Positions 46,901 to 55,602 of a stretch of DNA of 64,000 nt are shown here, one piece after another. The notes under the pieces were generated by a model. It saw only the letters and a program-made list of their open reading frames with translations, was not told the origin of the DNA and made no database searches. Source of the DNA: Anaerolineaceae bacterium (lineage in GTDB: Bacteria > Chloroflexota > Anaerolineae > Aggregatilineales > Phototrophicaceae). The position numbers and the translations under genes are program-made. The stretch is taken from assembly GCA_002702065.1 (NCBI GenBank), contig NZXX01000001.1:1426001-1490000 (forward strand), read 5' to 3'. Position 1 is the first letter of the stretch. Each line of letters begins with the position of its first letter.

Positions 46901-47080
46901 TCTGGCTGCCGTCGTTTCATAGAGTCGGCGTGTCAGCACATCCCGGTCGTGGCTGGCCTGATTCTCCACGGCCAAATAGATAAACAGGTCCAGCGAAGAG
47001 TCGGGAATACGTATGTCTTTAGCATTGAAAGTGACTTTCGGAACATTGCTGAGTAACTGCAGGGTGATTTCTGTACTCAT
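43907..47080 (-). CDS. AfsR-like regulator: winged helix/BTAD, NB-ARC, TPR
   Basis: This ~1057-aa protein has an N-terminal SARP-like winged-helix and BTAD region (~1-260), an NB-ARC/STAND NTPase (Walker A TITGDRGIGKSVLA, ~302-315; Walker B PALLVIDQQEA; GxP motif GGSPLALKLF) and about ten TPR-like repeats (~680-1000; NLAVTRMEKGEYTLAREHLE, LNLGETYYYLGKLQEARMHL). AfsR-type proteins couple ATP hydrolysis and TPR sensing to activation of target genes. I prefer ATG 47080 with GGAAG upstream. The frame is open to 47320, and an extra 80 residues there cannot be excluded. Confidence 0.85.
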   Translation of the reverse strand: MSTEITLQLLSNVPKVTFNAKDIRIPDSSLDLFIYLAVENQASHDRDVLTRRLYETTAARGRLRQTALGNLTKDIKDRCIRQSPPHLVNYDGSRVTVDAHDFVRLAQAVDGSNGRTPGSQAYPQWIAAYRLYQNHFLEDYQPTLYGLVPWIEEQRRKLRELFHRLLEKLVQYEITEELYVEARIHAERWHQSLPDSELPLQYLIWLAANMGEHLDAIRHLKSLEELESTEPRVIGYSHGEWRRLLDRSILPDKTALNLRASARVDVAELLDRASRRLTGREKALEDVFEALFVDQEHRLLTITGDRGIGKSVLARAVAEACEQAGLLTRAILVSVTAETDLDQVLSAIALQLGKANWLELNYRSKYINIAAWFEKEPALLVIDQQEAGDVFQEDFIARIKQLSVQVPIIVCAPKAWDGVYDITLEPLESTAIFRLFESHAHQTLELMTNRDALKNITGGSPLALKLFVNTMCSVNLSLGDALAQVASLQNEARETLDMLRHGDILLWCWRLLDEPARRILASLMDFDLLEGPSLADLRHLHNDLPDSVVDDRVQQLADMSLVESKGPLYEGASLTWHSLVHEFLWQIDALAGATENPHFKSQTRTRFRDLHFNHLEHSINDYSRLAERQRNVIHAFEISLGQGHAAESLALINHFVPYLIRRGLYPVARRLSDGMLAQLQGNVNPGYIQLLLNMAKLDIKQGELQIAEKRLDNALALTDHHNDALLQGEIFQQLGIVAKMQNQIERSITCHERALSLAQHHEQSELQASILANLAVTRMEKGEYTLAREHLEASLDIAQSIEQLRIIEFTLTALSIVAVEFLEFEKSLDYLSRATIVASRIEYPERFAIIDLNLGETYYYLGKLQEARMHLSKSMEVAKKLGYDELEAHILYLLSQVEAAEGNLLEAERHCKQALFLAVDMDLQDLHVRLLLAMAKLFFQQHHWHQAENNYTIALDKLRLLPNRYRLAEALVGLGLSLAAHKWLIGEDDAGLAAELLRSALGEPYLESIAGFFLEWHHFCIAEHRFQHGLINFPHISRYKIPSAWAMVLNIDNAGTC

Positions 47081-47725
47081 TGCTGCGCTTCCAATATGCC
47101 GATATGCCGAGAATAGCGCATCAGGACGTGTCCTCCAATAAATCACGCCAATTCGATTATTTTTATCATGTGGTATCACGCTGCCTGTGAAAAAATGTTC
47201 AATAGCCTGTTCTAGGTCGAGAGATTGTTGTGTCTGGTTTTGATGATCTGCCCCACCCATGCTCAATGAATCCCTAATGCAGTACCGACTTTCCCGGTAG
47301 ATCATCCCCTCCGCCCGCATTTCAAGGATAAGGGCAGCCAGCTTTTCTTTATCAGATATCTCAAATCACTTGATATTGAACGTGGTAGAGCGATTTTGAA
47401 CTTGTAGAAATGCTTGGTTAACGAAACCTTGTTCTCTACACACGATGTCAAAGCGACAGATGTTGATAAATTGGTAGTCTACAAGAACACCCTGGCTTTG
47501 ATCGGGCTTTCTAAGCCAAATTATGCACCTGGAGAGCGGTCGAATCCCGTTACTCCCAAATGAGTAAATCCTCTTATTTCAAGAGGATTTTTAATTCTTG
47601 GCTACGGTGGGATCAATGGAGGGTCGAAGCCACGACACAATCCGATTGAGGATGCTTGATGAATCTTCCGACTTTAGCGGATTCTCCATGTGACATCTAA
47701 CAAGGTGATAGTCATGAAGTCCAAT
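47081..47725. other. Intergenic stretch with recombinase-tail repeat
   Basis: Apart from the possible N-terminal extension of the NB-ARC regulator (to 47320), this ~645-nt stretch holds no supported gene. Its right part contains repeat B (47543-47628). A plus-strand frame ending ERSNPVTPK then TGA at the repeat resembles the final codons of the recombinase at 9.8 kb (NPVAP), so a recombinase gene may have been lost here. Confidence 0.45.
47543..47628 (+). repeat. Recombinase-tail repeat B with terminator hairpin
   Basis: This 86-nt copy of the element at 9778-9865 (~83% identical by eye) includes CCCGTTACTCCC and a plus-strand terminator with a perfect 10-bp stem (AAATCCTCTT 47566-47575 / AAGAGGATTT 47581-47590) and T run. 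No plus-strand gene precedes it now. Cassette 2 begins just to the right, as cassette 1 lies just right of copy A. Confidence 0.6.
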
Positions 47726-48874
47726 TCATTCCTCCGCGCTGAGCAACGTGAGCGCCGGATTTAGCAGCTCTGCCAGACTCTGTTCAGGATCGGCGGAATC
47801 GATGTTGTAGAGCACGACTACGACCATATCGAACTCAGGCGCATAATGGAGCACAGATCGAAAACCAGCAATCGCACCCGAATGCCCCAAATAATCTTCT
47901 TGAATGAACATGCCCAGACCATAGGGGCCACCGGGAGTTGGTGACGTCATCGTCACCAGCGACTCTGGATCGTCAAACAGTGCGCCACTGAACAACCCGC
48001 GTGCGAACGCAATCAGATCTGGCGCGGTTGAAACCAGGCCGCCCGCTGCCCACCCGACAGATTCATGCAGTTCAGTGACATCGCTCATAGTATCCCCAAA
48101 TGCTGAATAGCCATGCACAACATCAATCACTGCATCTTCGTAGCAATCCAGGAAGGTTGATTGCATGCCTAACGGCTCATAAATCTGCGTGCGATAGGTT
48201 GCTGCCAACGGCATGTTAGCTGCTGCTTCAATCACCATACCGAGCAGTGTGTAGTTGGTGTTGCTGTAATACCAACCTGCTCCCGGTTCAAAGAGGGCGT
48301 CCTGATCATAGACATAGCGGGCGAGCGTGACGTTAGGGTCGCGTTGGGCGCAATCCAGCGTTACAGCGCCTGTCGTTTCATCAACCTGAACCTCCGTGAA
48401 GATGTCTGCGTAGTAGGCTTCGTTTTCGACATAATGAAACACGCCGGAGGTATGTGATAGCAGGTGGTGCAGCGTAATCTGGTCACCATAAGGCAGTTGA
48501 TCGGCAACTTCCGGCAGCCAAAGCGCCAGCGGATCATCGAGGGTCAGCGTGCCGTCCTCCGCCAGTTGAAGGATGACCGTCGCCGTGAACATCTTGGTGA
48601 TACTGCCGATCCTAAACGCACCCTCCGGCGGCATCGACATTTGGTCCATGAGATTTGCGAAACCACTGGCTCCGGCGAACTGGTACTCCGGTGCGTCAAT
48701 CCACACGACCATGCCAGGTGGGAATCCGTTGGCGGTCAGATCATCCATTTCCGCCTGTATCTCCGCAGCGATGTCTGGTGGGAAGGCCTGTGGGTTGTCC
48801 TGGGCGGTAGCGATTACGCCCGGCAGCAGCGTTGCCAGGATCAGCGTCGAGATCAATGTGGTACGGAAACGCAT
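47726..48874 (-). CDS. Exported serine hydrolase of the class C beta-lactamase/DD-peptidase family
   Basis: This 382-aa protein has a signal peptide (ISTLILATLLPGVIATAQ) and the beta-lactamase-family triad: SITK (nucleophile Ser in SxxK), YSNTN (YxN), and GHSGAIAGF in place of KTG. Members hydrolyse beta-lactams, peptides or esters; most Chloroflexota members are of unknown substrate. ATG 48874 has AAGGAG 7 nt upstream. It follows the oxidoreductase gene of cassette 2. Confidence 0.9.
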   Translation of the reverse strand: MRFRTTLISTLILATLLPGVIATAQDNPQAFPPDIAAEIQAEMDDLTANGFPPGMVVWIDAPEYQFAGASGFANLMDQMSMPPEGAFRIGSITKMFTATVILQLAEDGTLTLDDPLALWLPEVADQLPYGDQITLHHLLSHTSGVFHYVENEAYYADIFTEVQVDETTGAVTLDCAQRDPNVTLARYVYDQDALFEPGAGWYYSNTNYTLLGMVIEAAANMPLAATYRTQIYEPLGMQSTFLDCYEDAVIDVVHGYSAFGDTMSDVTELHESVGWAAGGLVSTAPDLIAFARGLFSGALFDDPESLVTMTSPTPGGPYGLGMFIQEDYLGHSGAIAGFRSVLHYAPEFDMVVVVLYNIDSADPEQSLAELLNPALTLLSAEE

Positions 48875-49005
48875 CAGAATGCTCCTTAGAAAAATAAGCG
48901 GTTGCTGTGTTGGCAATACCCTCATTATTGGTGAGGGTATTGCGCTTGTGTCAGTTTTTCGGTGGAAAGGCTAAACGAGAACTCATGGACGATCAGCTAT
49001 AATGA

Positions 49006-49992
49006 TTACGCCACCGTGATGACCACATTGCCTTTTTTGTGTCCCTTCTCGACATAGCGGTGTGCCTCGGCGATCTGTTCCAGCGGGTAGTGGCGATCAA
49101 TAACCGGTTTGAAGCGTCCCGCTTCAATCAGTTCCAGCATCAGGCCCAGATAACCGTTCTTTTCACTGGCTGGCCGTAAGCCTGCAAAGACAATCTTTGC
49201 CTTTTTGCTGCCGAACTTCGAAGTCCATAGCATCAGGGGAAGAATGGCCGGCGAAATGATCGTCGTCAGATAGAGCCCGCCTGCCTTGAGGACGCGTCTG
49301 GCCTGCCAGAACGAGCTCTTACCGACGGTATCGAACACGACGTCGTAGGTCTCCCCACTGTGTGTGTAGTCTTCTTTCTTGTAATCAATGACCTTATCGG
49401 CGCCCAGCGATTTGACCAGATCCACATTCGCCGTGCTGCATACACCAGTGACCTCTGCCCCGAAGTGCTTCGCAAGCTGGACCGCACTCGACCCAATACT
49501 GCCCGATGCGCCAATGATCAGGATTTTCTGCCCGGCCTGAAGATTAGCGGCCCCTTGCAGGTTGGGCAAAGCGGTCAGAGCGCCAGGATGAATCGCCACC
49601 GCTTCTTCATACGTCATGTGCTCCGGTTTGAGGGCGATGGCCCGATCTTCCGGCAGGTTGAGATACTCTGCATGAGCGCCGGTACTGGGGTCAGCTGTTC
49701 CGAAAACCTGATCGCCGACTTGAAAGCGCGTGACGTCCTTGCCGACCGCCTCGATTTCCCCGGCGAATGAACCGCCTGGGATTGTGGGTTTGGGCTTCCT
49801 GAGACCGGTGAACATTCTTGCCATAAAGTCGCTGCCCGCCCGAAAGATGGCGTCGGTTGAAGCAACCGTGGTCGCGTGAATTTTGATGAGAATCTCGTTA
49901 TCGGCGGGGGTCGGTTTTTCAACGTCGTTGAGTTGAAGCACGTCCGCTGATCCGTATTGGGTGTACATAACTGCTTTCATCGTGCTGTTCAT
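49006..49992 (-). CDS. NAD(P)-dependent MDR oxidoreductase (quinone oxidoreductase-like)
   Basis: This 328-aa protein is a paralogue of the enzyme at 12495-13433. It has a GroES-like N-terminus, the nucleotide-binding motif IGASGSIGSSAVQLA, and the C-terminal block LEQIAEAHRYVEKGHKKGNV. No structural-zinc Cys cluster is present, as expected for the quinone oxidoreductase/crystallin branch. AAAGGGG precedes the ATG. It follows the ~86-aa cassette protein and precedes the serine hydrolase in cassette 2. Confidence 0.9.
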   Translation of the reverse strand: MNSTMKAVMYTQYGSADVLQLNDVEKPTPADNEILIKIHATTVASTDAIFRAGSDFMARMFTGLRKPKPTIPGGSFAGEIEAVGKDVTRFQVGDQVFGTADPSTGAHAEYLNLPEDRAIALKPEHMTYEEAVAIHPGALTALPNLQGAANLQAGQKILIIGASGSIGSSAVQLAKHFGAEVTGVCSTANVDLVKSLGADKVIDYKKEDYTHSGETYDVVFDTVGKSSFWQARRVLKAGGLYLTTIISPAILPLMLWTSKFGSKKAKIVFAGLRPASEKNGYLGLMLELIEAGRFKPVIDRHYPLEQIAEAHRYVEKGHKKGNVVITVA

Positions 49993-50030
49993 TGTTTTGC
50001 CCCTTTTTCTCTTAGATTGAATTCAACTGT

Positions 50031-50291
50031 TTACGATTCGACAGTGGGCGTGTCGCCCGTGCCGGGATTCACGCGATTGACTGAGATCAACGGCAGACCC
50101 AAATCACGCACTTTCTTGAGCAGGCCGTGTAGTGCCGCCTGATCAATTGCCTCGCCGATGAGCAGGGTCGTGCCGTCGTCGTTGAATGTGACGGTCACAC
50201 CGCCGAACCAATCACCCCATCCGCTGTCCAGATGACCTTGCAACCGGATGTGATAAATGATTGGTTCTGGTTGGTTTTGTGTGTCTGCCAT
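50031..50291 (-). CDS. Conserved ~80-aa cassette protein, copy 2
   Basis: This 86-aa protein carries the family pattern Y-IR--GHL---W---F-G-T and the block IDQAALHGLLKKVRDLGLPL, nearly identical to copy 1 at 12237. AGAAGG precedes the ATG. It is the first gene after the MalT-type regulator of cassette 2, about 70 nt below an operator-like site. The order of this gene and the oxidoreductase is reversed relative to cassette 1. Function unknown. Confidence 0.78.
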   Translation of the reverse strand: MADTQNQPEPIIYHIRLQGHLDSGWGDWFGGVTVTFNDDGTTLLIGEAIDQAALHGLLKKVRDLGLPLISVNRVNPGTGDTPTVES

Positions 50292-50360
50292 CGTGTTTCC
50301 TTCTGGGCTTGTTCATCTCTATCAAGTTGAGACAAGCATACGCCGAGAAGGGTGTTAGCG

Positions 50361-50397
50361 TGTAGACACTTTGGTGTTGTTCGAGGGTGTTATTTAG
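50361..50397 (-). promoter_or_regulatory. Putative operator of cassette 2
   Basis: The plus strand reads TGTAGACA, 15 nt, then AGGGTGTTATTTAG, matching the half-sites of the copies at 56223 and 57761 (one extra T). On the minus strand a TATGCT box lies ~20 nt beyond the TGTCTACA half, so the site would cover the -35 region of the small-gene promoter. Confidence 0.55.
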
Positions 50398-50402
50398 TGG
50401 GG

Positions 50403-52640
50403 TTAGAGCAGACCCAGCTCCTGGGCGCGGGCGACTGCCTCAGTCCGGCGCTGTACGCCTAACTTGGCATAAATACGGCGATTATGGCCTTTGACTGTAT
50501 CCAGCGCCAGGAATAACTGTTCACCGATTTCGCGATTAGAAAACCCGTCGGCGACCAACCGCAGCACTTCTAACTCACGGTCACTCAATGGCTCGACAAG
50601 AGGCTGAGATGCCGGCGTTGAATTGTCATGTGTCGAGAATTGCTCGATACGAGCCTGTTCTGCACGGATCTCCGCTATTTTGTCCGTAAACCCGCGCTGC
50701 TCGACGAGCCGCTCACTCTCCGCCAGTATGGACGCTGCGCCGTTCAGGTCACCACACGCGATGCGCACACGCGCCAGTAAGATGCCGGACTTGATGGGGG
50801 TGTTCACATTTTCAATCTGGCGTCCCAATTCATATCCCTGTTGCCCGAACAATTCGGCCTGCTCCAGATCATTCCAGGCGTAGTGAATACGGGCGAGACC
50901 CAGATAGGCTTCGCAGGCCATAGGCCAGGGTGGTTCACCAACGAGTGCCAGCACGCGCTGATACGACACCTGCGCTTGATGAAGCTGATTGTCCTCTTCC
51001 TGAAGCTGCCCAAGATTAGTCAGAACGGCCAGGATCATCATGGTGTTGCCTGCCGCTTCGCCGATGGAGACGATTTCCGCGTAAAGTTGCCGGGCTGTCT
51101 CGCCATCACCACTTTGCTGGTGTGCCATGCCATTTGTCCACAATGCGAACAAGCGCATCGAGAGACTGCTGGCCGGGAGCAGTTCCAGCGCAAGGTTCGA
51201 CTGCGCCAACATCGTTTCAATGTCACCGTACGGAACAGCCAGCATGCTGCGAACAGCGGCGATTTGCCCAAGCAATTCACGGTTTCTGGCATCATGTGGA
51301 TTATCTTGCAGCGCGACTTCTGCCGCTTGCAAGCGATCTTCAATATGACTAATCTGCTGCCCGGCAACGGTTGATGCGACCGCATAGGTCACCCATAACG
51401 AAGGCTTTTCATCGAATGCAGATCGCGGAAGCGAGGCAAACCAGCGCAAAATCGGTGCGACACCACCACGCAGGTACAGGGGCGTGCCATTTCCCTCGAT
51501 CAGCCGCGCTGTACGTTCGACATCATCTGCCGCTGCCGCATGGTGAAAGGCCTCTATCTCGAACCCATTGGCTTCATACCAGGCGCTGGCACGGCTGTGG
51601 AGGATTTTTACATCTATGTCGGGCGATTCATGTAAGCGTTTTCGGAGCAAATCGCCGAACAGATGATGATAGCGATACCATCGGCGCTCATTATCCAGCG
51701 GCATCAGAAACAGATTCGCCTGCTGAATACTTTCGAGCGTGTCTACGCCCGAATGGCTGGCATCTTGCAGGATCGCATCGCACAATGAGCTGCTAAGCTG
51801 CTCCAGAATGGCGGTCTTCAGCAGAAAATCATGGATGTAGGGTGGCTGATGATTCAGAACTTCTTCGATCAGGTAATCCAGCACAAAGCGATGGCTGCCG
51901 GTGAACGACTGGATGAAGGCGCTGGCATCCTGTGTCCCCTGCATCGAAATCGCGGCCAACTGCAAACCGGCAATCCAGCCTTCAGTGCGCTGCTCCAATG
52001 CGGCGACATCATCAGAAGACAGGTTTAACCCCATCGCGCTATTTAGAAACTCAGATGCTTCGTCCGATGTAAAGCGCAGATCAGCGGCGCGGAGTTCCGT
52101 CAGCTGCCCCCTCACGCGAAAGCGCGCCAGCGGCAGTGAGGGGTCCTCGCGCGTGGTAATGACCAGGTGCATCTGTGGGGGCTGATTGTCGATCAGAAAG
52201 CTCAGGACGGAGTCAATCTCTGTGTTGTCCAGCACATGATAGTCATCCAATACGAGCACAAAGTTATCCGGTATTGTCGCAAGCGCATTCAGGATCGGTG
52301 TGAGCAGTGAGTCGATAGGCGGCGGCTGCGGCGACCTGAGCGGATTCATGATATCTGCGCCGATCTGGGGCGCAATGGTCTCCAAAGCCGCGACAAAGTA
52401 GGTCAGGAAACGGACCGGGTCGCTGTCACTCTCATCCAGGGAAAGCCAGGCGGTCGCATGATCGCCATTGCTGATCCATTCGGCAACCAGCGTTGTCTTG
52501 CCGAAGCCGGCAGGCGCGGAGATGAGCGTCAATTTCCCGTGCAAACCGGCATGCAACCGGTTGATCAGCCTGGGGCGCAGTATCGAACCAGGGCGTAGTA
52601 CAGGTTTATAGAGTTTGGTGGCGAGGATTTGAGTTGACAT
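50403..52640 (-). CDS. MalT-type LuxR-family transcriptional activator (cassette 2)
   Basis: This 745-aa protein is a close paralogue of the regulator at 13580 (MSTQILATKLYKPVLRPG start). It has Walker A PAGFGKTT (43-50), Walker [13 protein letters not shown], a shorter TPR region, and Lux[24 protein letters not shown] with IGEQLFLALDTVK. The shorter length comes from the helical region. ATG 52640 is chosen because a TATACT box ends 6 nt before it. The upstream 34 nt are nearly identical to those of MalT gene 1, so the two cassettes are probably duplicates. Confidence 0.93.
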   Translation of the reverse strand: MSTQILATKLYKPVLRPGSILRPRLINRLHAGLHGKLTLISAPAGFGKTTLVAEWISNGDHATAWLSLDESDSDPVRFLTYFVAALETIAPQIGADIMNPLRSPQPPPIDSLLTPILNALATIPDNFVLVLDDYHVLDNTEIDSVLSFLIDNQPPQMHLVITTREDPSLPLARFRVRGQLTELRAADLRFTSDEASEFLNSAMGLNLSSDDVAALEQRTEGWIAGLQLAAISMQGTQDASAFIQSFTGSHRFVLDYLIEEVLNHQPPYIHDFLLKTAILEQLSSSLCDAILQDASHSGVDTLESIQQANLFLMPLDNERRWYRYHHLFGDLLRKRLHESPDIDVKILHSRASAWYEANGFEIEAFHHAAAADDVERTARLIEGNGTPLYLRGGVAPILRWFASLPRSAFDEKPSLWVTYAVASTVAGQQISHIEDRLQAAEVALQDNPHDARNRELLGQIAAVRSMLAVPYGDIETMLAQSNLALELLPASSLSMRLFALWTNGMAHQQSGDGETARQLYAEIVSIGEAAGNTMMILAVLTNLGQLQEEDNQLHQAQVSYQRVLALVGEPPWPMACEAYLGLARIHYAWNDLEQAELFGQQGYELGRQIENVNTPIKSGILLARVRIACGDLNGAASILAESERLVEQRGFTDKIAEIRAEQARIEQFSTHDNSTPASQPLVEPLSDRELEVLRLVADGFSNREIGEQLFLALDTVKGHNRRIYAKLGVQRRTEAVARAQELGLL

Positions 52641-52646
52641 CAGCCA

Positions 52647-52676
52647 AGTATAGCCGACGCTCACACAGGTTACGAA
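52647..52676 (-). promoter_or_regulatory. Promoter of MalT-type gene 2 (probably leaderless)
   Basis: TATACT (52647-52652) ends 6 nt before ATG 52640. A weak -35 TTCGTA lies 18 nt upstream. The surrounding 34 nt are shared with MalT gene 1. Confidence 0.6.
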
Positions 52677-52798
52677 CCCCAATAGAGACACCCGGGTACA
52701 TTGGCTAAGTTCATAAACAGGATCAACTGTTTGGACTTCGCTCAGACGTGCTGGGGCACGAACGTCAGGACACAATATCATAGAGCGTCACGTTGGGT

Positions 52799-53833
52799 TT
52801 AAGCTCGTGCCGTTGCTGCCACTTTCAACATGAAATTGAACGGGCGTGAAGGTTTATCAATTTGGTTGAATGTCCCGGCCATGTACAGCTTTTCGTTGGG
52901 CGCATAGAACGCGAACGATCCACTGGAGCCAGAATGGCCGATCAGTTGCGGCGTCTGCCGGAAGGGTGTCATCCAGCCTGGTAGCTTGAATCGCATCAGC
53001 CCGTAGCCGTACTGTATCGGGAAGAATAGCGCATTCCATTGGTACATTCGCTCGAAGTGGCTGGCATCAAATAGCTGGCCAGCGAAATAGGCTTTCAGGA
53101 ATGTCAGACTGTCCGTCAAATTCGATACGATGCCACCATCTGGTGCCATGCTGGACAGCGCGAGCGGCACATCCAGACGTTGACTCTTGTGGTACAGCGG
53201 TAGCGGTTGGCCACGTTGTGCCTTGTGGTCAAAAACATAGGTTTGACCCAGCTGCAACGGCTCAAAAATGCGCGATTGAAATACCTGTGCCAGGGGATGT
53301 TCTGTGACTGATTCGATAATCGCTCCCAGCAGTTGATAATTGGTGTCCGAATAATACGACTTGCCACTATCGGGTACGTTGCTTGGTTGCATGGCGCGTA
53401 CCATGTTCAATACATCGCTGATGTTGTAAGCACGATCACGGTTATGCTTGAGGTCTTCGACGAGTCCGTTTTCGTAGTAATCTGCCAGTCCGGACGTTTG
53501 ATGAAGCAACTGATAGACCTTGAGTTGTTTACTGTAGTCAACGCCCTTGTAGGTATGTATACCGTCGAGTTGAAGCTGTGGTAGATACGCTTGAATCTGA
53601 GCATCCAGATCAAGTCGACCCTCGTCAACCAGTTGCATCACAACGCTGGCGGTAAACATCTTCGTGATGCTGGCGATGAAGTAGGCACTATCAGGCGACG
53701 CATCGCCTGCCGCGCCCTGGAAGTTCACGCGTCCATCGTCAGATTGCACAGCGAGTAAGACACTGTGGGTATTGGTTTTGCGACTCTCTTTGTCGATGAG
53801 GACCTGCATCTGGTGAGTGGTGTCGGTCATCAT
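52799..53833 (-). CDS. Serine hydrolase of the class C beta-lactamase family, cytoplasmic form
   Basis: This 344-aa protein has SITK (SxxK), YSDTNY (YxN) and GHSGSSGSF in the KTG position, but no signal peptide, unlike the paralogue at 47726. AAAGGAAAG precedes the ATG pair. It is the last gene of cassette 3. The substrate is unknown; an esterase or peptidase role is likely. Confidence 0.9.
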   Translation of the reverse strand: MMTDTTHQMQVLIDKESRKTNTHSVLLAVQSDDGRVNFQGAAGDASPDSAYFIASITKMFTASVVMQLVDEGRLDLDAQIQAYLPQLQLDGIHTYKGVDYSKQLKVYQLLHQTSGLADYYENGLVEDLKHNRDRAYNISDVLNMVRAMQPSNVPDSGKSYYSDTNYQLLGAIIESVTEHPLAQVFQSRIFEPLQLGQTYVFDHKAQRGQPLPLYHKSQRLDVPLALSSMAPDGGIVSNLTDSLTFLKAYFAGQLFDASHFERMYQWNALFFPIQYGYGLMRFKLPGWMTPFRQTPQLIGHSGSSGSFAFYAPNEKLYMAGTFNQIDKPSRPFNFMLKVAATARA

Positions 53834-53988
53834 TTCTTTCCTTTCTGGAGTCTTAAGCCTTTAGTGATGTCTGGATACTTGTCTTGCAGACAAGGTTATC
53901 GTAGTGGAAGGATTGCTGGCAGTAAAAGTATGGTTCTGAAGTACAGTTTCTACCTCAGAACCCATTACCTTGACGACACTGATGCGGC

Positions 53989-54489
53989 TCACAGCCAGAG
54001 GACGAGCCCCAACAGAATAGCAGTCACAGTGATGGACATCACAGTACGGAATTGATTCGCGCGGTTCCACCCACCTTCAAACTCGATGCGAGCCTGTTGC
54101 AGTGCTGTTGCGTTCAGCGTGTCGGCATTTACGGTCTGGATGGCATTGTTGCGCGGAATGTTGATTACAATTGTGGGCGCTTGCACACCGACAATGTAGA
54201 GTACGGCTGCTGCCGACAGCAGATTGCGTGGAAGAGAGTCCAGGTGTGTGAAACCGATGATTGCCGCAGCGATGAGGAACAGCACCGAGCCCATCCAGAC
54301 CAGCATAAACAACGGATGATTGTTCTGGATGATGCCGTCCATGCCCTGAAAGGCGCGGATGAACTCTGCATCGCTCAGCTTCTTCAGCCCCGGCATGGCA
54401 ACAATAGCAAAGGCGAAGAGAAATCCTGCAACGAGTGATACCAACAGGGTTGCGCTGACGAGTACGATGGGAAAGATGTTATCGATCAT
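53989..54489 (-). CDS. DUF1772 (anthrone oxygenase-like) membrane protein
   Basis: This 166-aa protein has four membrane helices. The polar stretch INIPRNNAIQ and the closing GGWNRANQFRTVMS match the DUF1772 pattern (NVPLNN ... WN--R). Some DUF1772 relatives act on anthrone-type substrates in polyketide pathways; the role here is not known. AAGGAG lies 8 nt before the ATG. It is in the cassette 3 operon between the alpha/beta hydrolase and serine hydrolase genes. Confidence 0.85.
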   Translation of the reverse strand: MIDNIFPIVLVSATLLVSLVAGFLFAFAIVAMPGLKKLSDAEFIRAFQGMDGIIQNNHPLFMLVWMGSVLFLIAAAIIGFTHLDSLPRNLLSAAAVLYIVGVQAPTIVINIPRNNAIQTVNADTLNATALQQARIEFEGGWNRANQFRTVMSITVTAILLGLVLWL

Positions 54490-54522
54490 GATGATTGCTC
54501 CTTATAGCTGATTGATCGTTGA

Positions 54523-55569
54523 TTAGCTGACAGTGACTTGGGTCAGGATGTTACGGATTGCGCTGATGACCACTTGTGGTTGGTCCAGGTGGATGTAGTG
54601 GGTCACGTCTTCCACCACGATCCACTCACTATTGTTCGATAGCGCGGCAAGTTCCTCTTGCAGCTCGAGCCACATACGGTCTGCCTGCTGCAACATTTCC
54701 AGTGAGAAATCTGCCGGGAAAGCCTCCAGATTGTCCGCCTGTTGAGCGCCCGCCGTGAGCACTACCAGCGGCAGCTCACCCAGCGAATCGGGACCGGTTG
54801 CTGCATTCAGGTTCGTGATGCCCGCCAGGTCTGCCCGGACACCGGCACAGAAGTGCGACTGATTGAAGATCGCAATTTCCTCGTCATAGACCGGTGCATC
54901 CGCCGTGAACTGGGTACTTTCTGCACCCACATTCAGGATGCGCAGGACGCCCGTTGGTGCCAATAGGCGACACAGGTTGAGAATGGGCTGTTCAGCACCT
55001 GCCCAGGTTGCATACGCTTGCGGCATTCGTGCTTGTTGCTGTTCATGGGAAGAGTCGATCAGCACCATCCCAACAATATCCTCATGGTATTGTGCGGTGT
55101 ATGCGCGCACATAGACGCCGCCCAGCGAATGGCCCACCAGGATATAGGGCGCGGATTCCCCGGCGTTCGTCAGCAGGGTGTGCAGGGTATTCGCTGTAAG
55201 TTCAGATGTTGGCGTAGCACCTGTGTACGCACTCCATCCGATATTCTGGCGGTCATAGACGCAGGCCCGGACATCCTGCGAAACCGCTTCCTGTATTTCC
55301 CACCAGTTGAGAGAAGGCGTCCCTGCACCGGATTCAAAGACGACTGTGGGGCTGCCTTCGCCTGTACAGCGGAGGTGCATTTCAATGCCATTTACCGCTA
55401 CCAGATCATTATCGGATACATAGGTTGAACGGTCGCGCGCCATTGCCGATTGCTGATAAAACGCGCCAGCAAGCAGGGCTACACTGACCACAATAGCGAT
55501 GATGAGTGCCATCTGCCCGACCCGTGTCAGGCAGCCCGTACGTTTCATAAGCTCAGTCTGTGGCATCAT
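54523..55569 (-). CDS. Membrane-anchored alpha/beta hydrolase
   Basis: This 348-aa protein has an N-terminal membrane segment (~18-38) and an alpha/beta-hydrolase fold with nucleophile elbow VGHSLGG, an oxyanion region VVFESGAGTPS, and a C-terminal His in VEDVTHYIHLDQP. The acid is probably the Asp in VLIDSSH or a later one. It probably hydrolyses esters outside the membrane. AAGGAG precedes the ATG by 6 nt. It is part of cassette 3. Confidence 0.9.
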   Translation of the reverse strand: MMPQTELMKRTGCLTRVGQMALIIAIVVSVALLAGAFYQQSAMARDRSTYVSDNDLVAVNGIEMHLRCTGEGSPTVVFESGAGTPSLNWWEIQEAVSQDVRACVYDRQNIGWSAYTGATPTSELTANTLHTLLTNAGESAPYILVGHSLGGVYVRAYTAQYHEDIVGMVLIDSSHEQQQARMPQAYATWAGAEQPILNLCRLLAPTGVLRILNVGAESTQFTADAPVYDEEIAIFNQSHFCAGVRADLAGITNLNAATGPDSLGELPLVVLTAGAQQADNLEAFPADFSLEMLQQADRMWLELQEELAALSNNSEWIVVEDVTHYIHLDQPQVVISAIRNILTQVTVS

Positions 55570-55602
55570 GGTTGTCTCCTTTTCCTTAATGCCTTCAATC
55601 GT

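Noticed and set aside
47503..47557. tRNA-like stretch with a TTTCTAA loop and TCGAATC near repeat B
   Set aside because: The acceptor 5' strand and D-arm are missing and the anticodon stem pairs poorly, so it is not a tRNA gene; only the 3'-end-like core is kept as a repeat.
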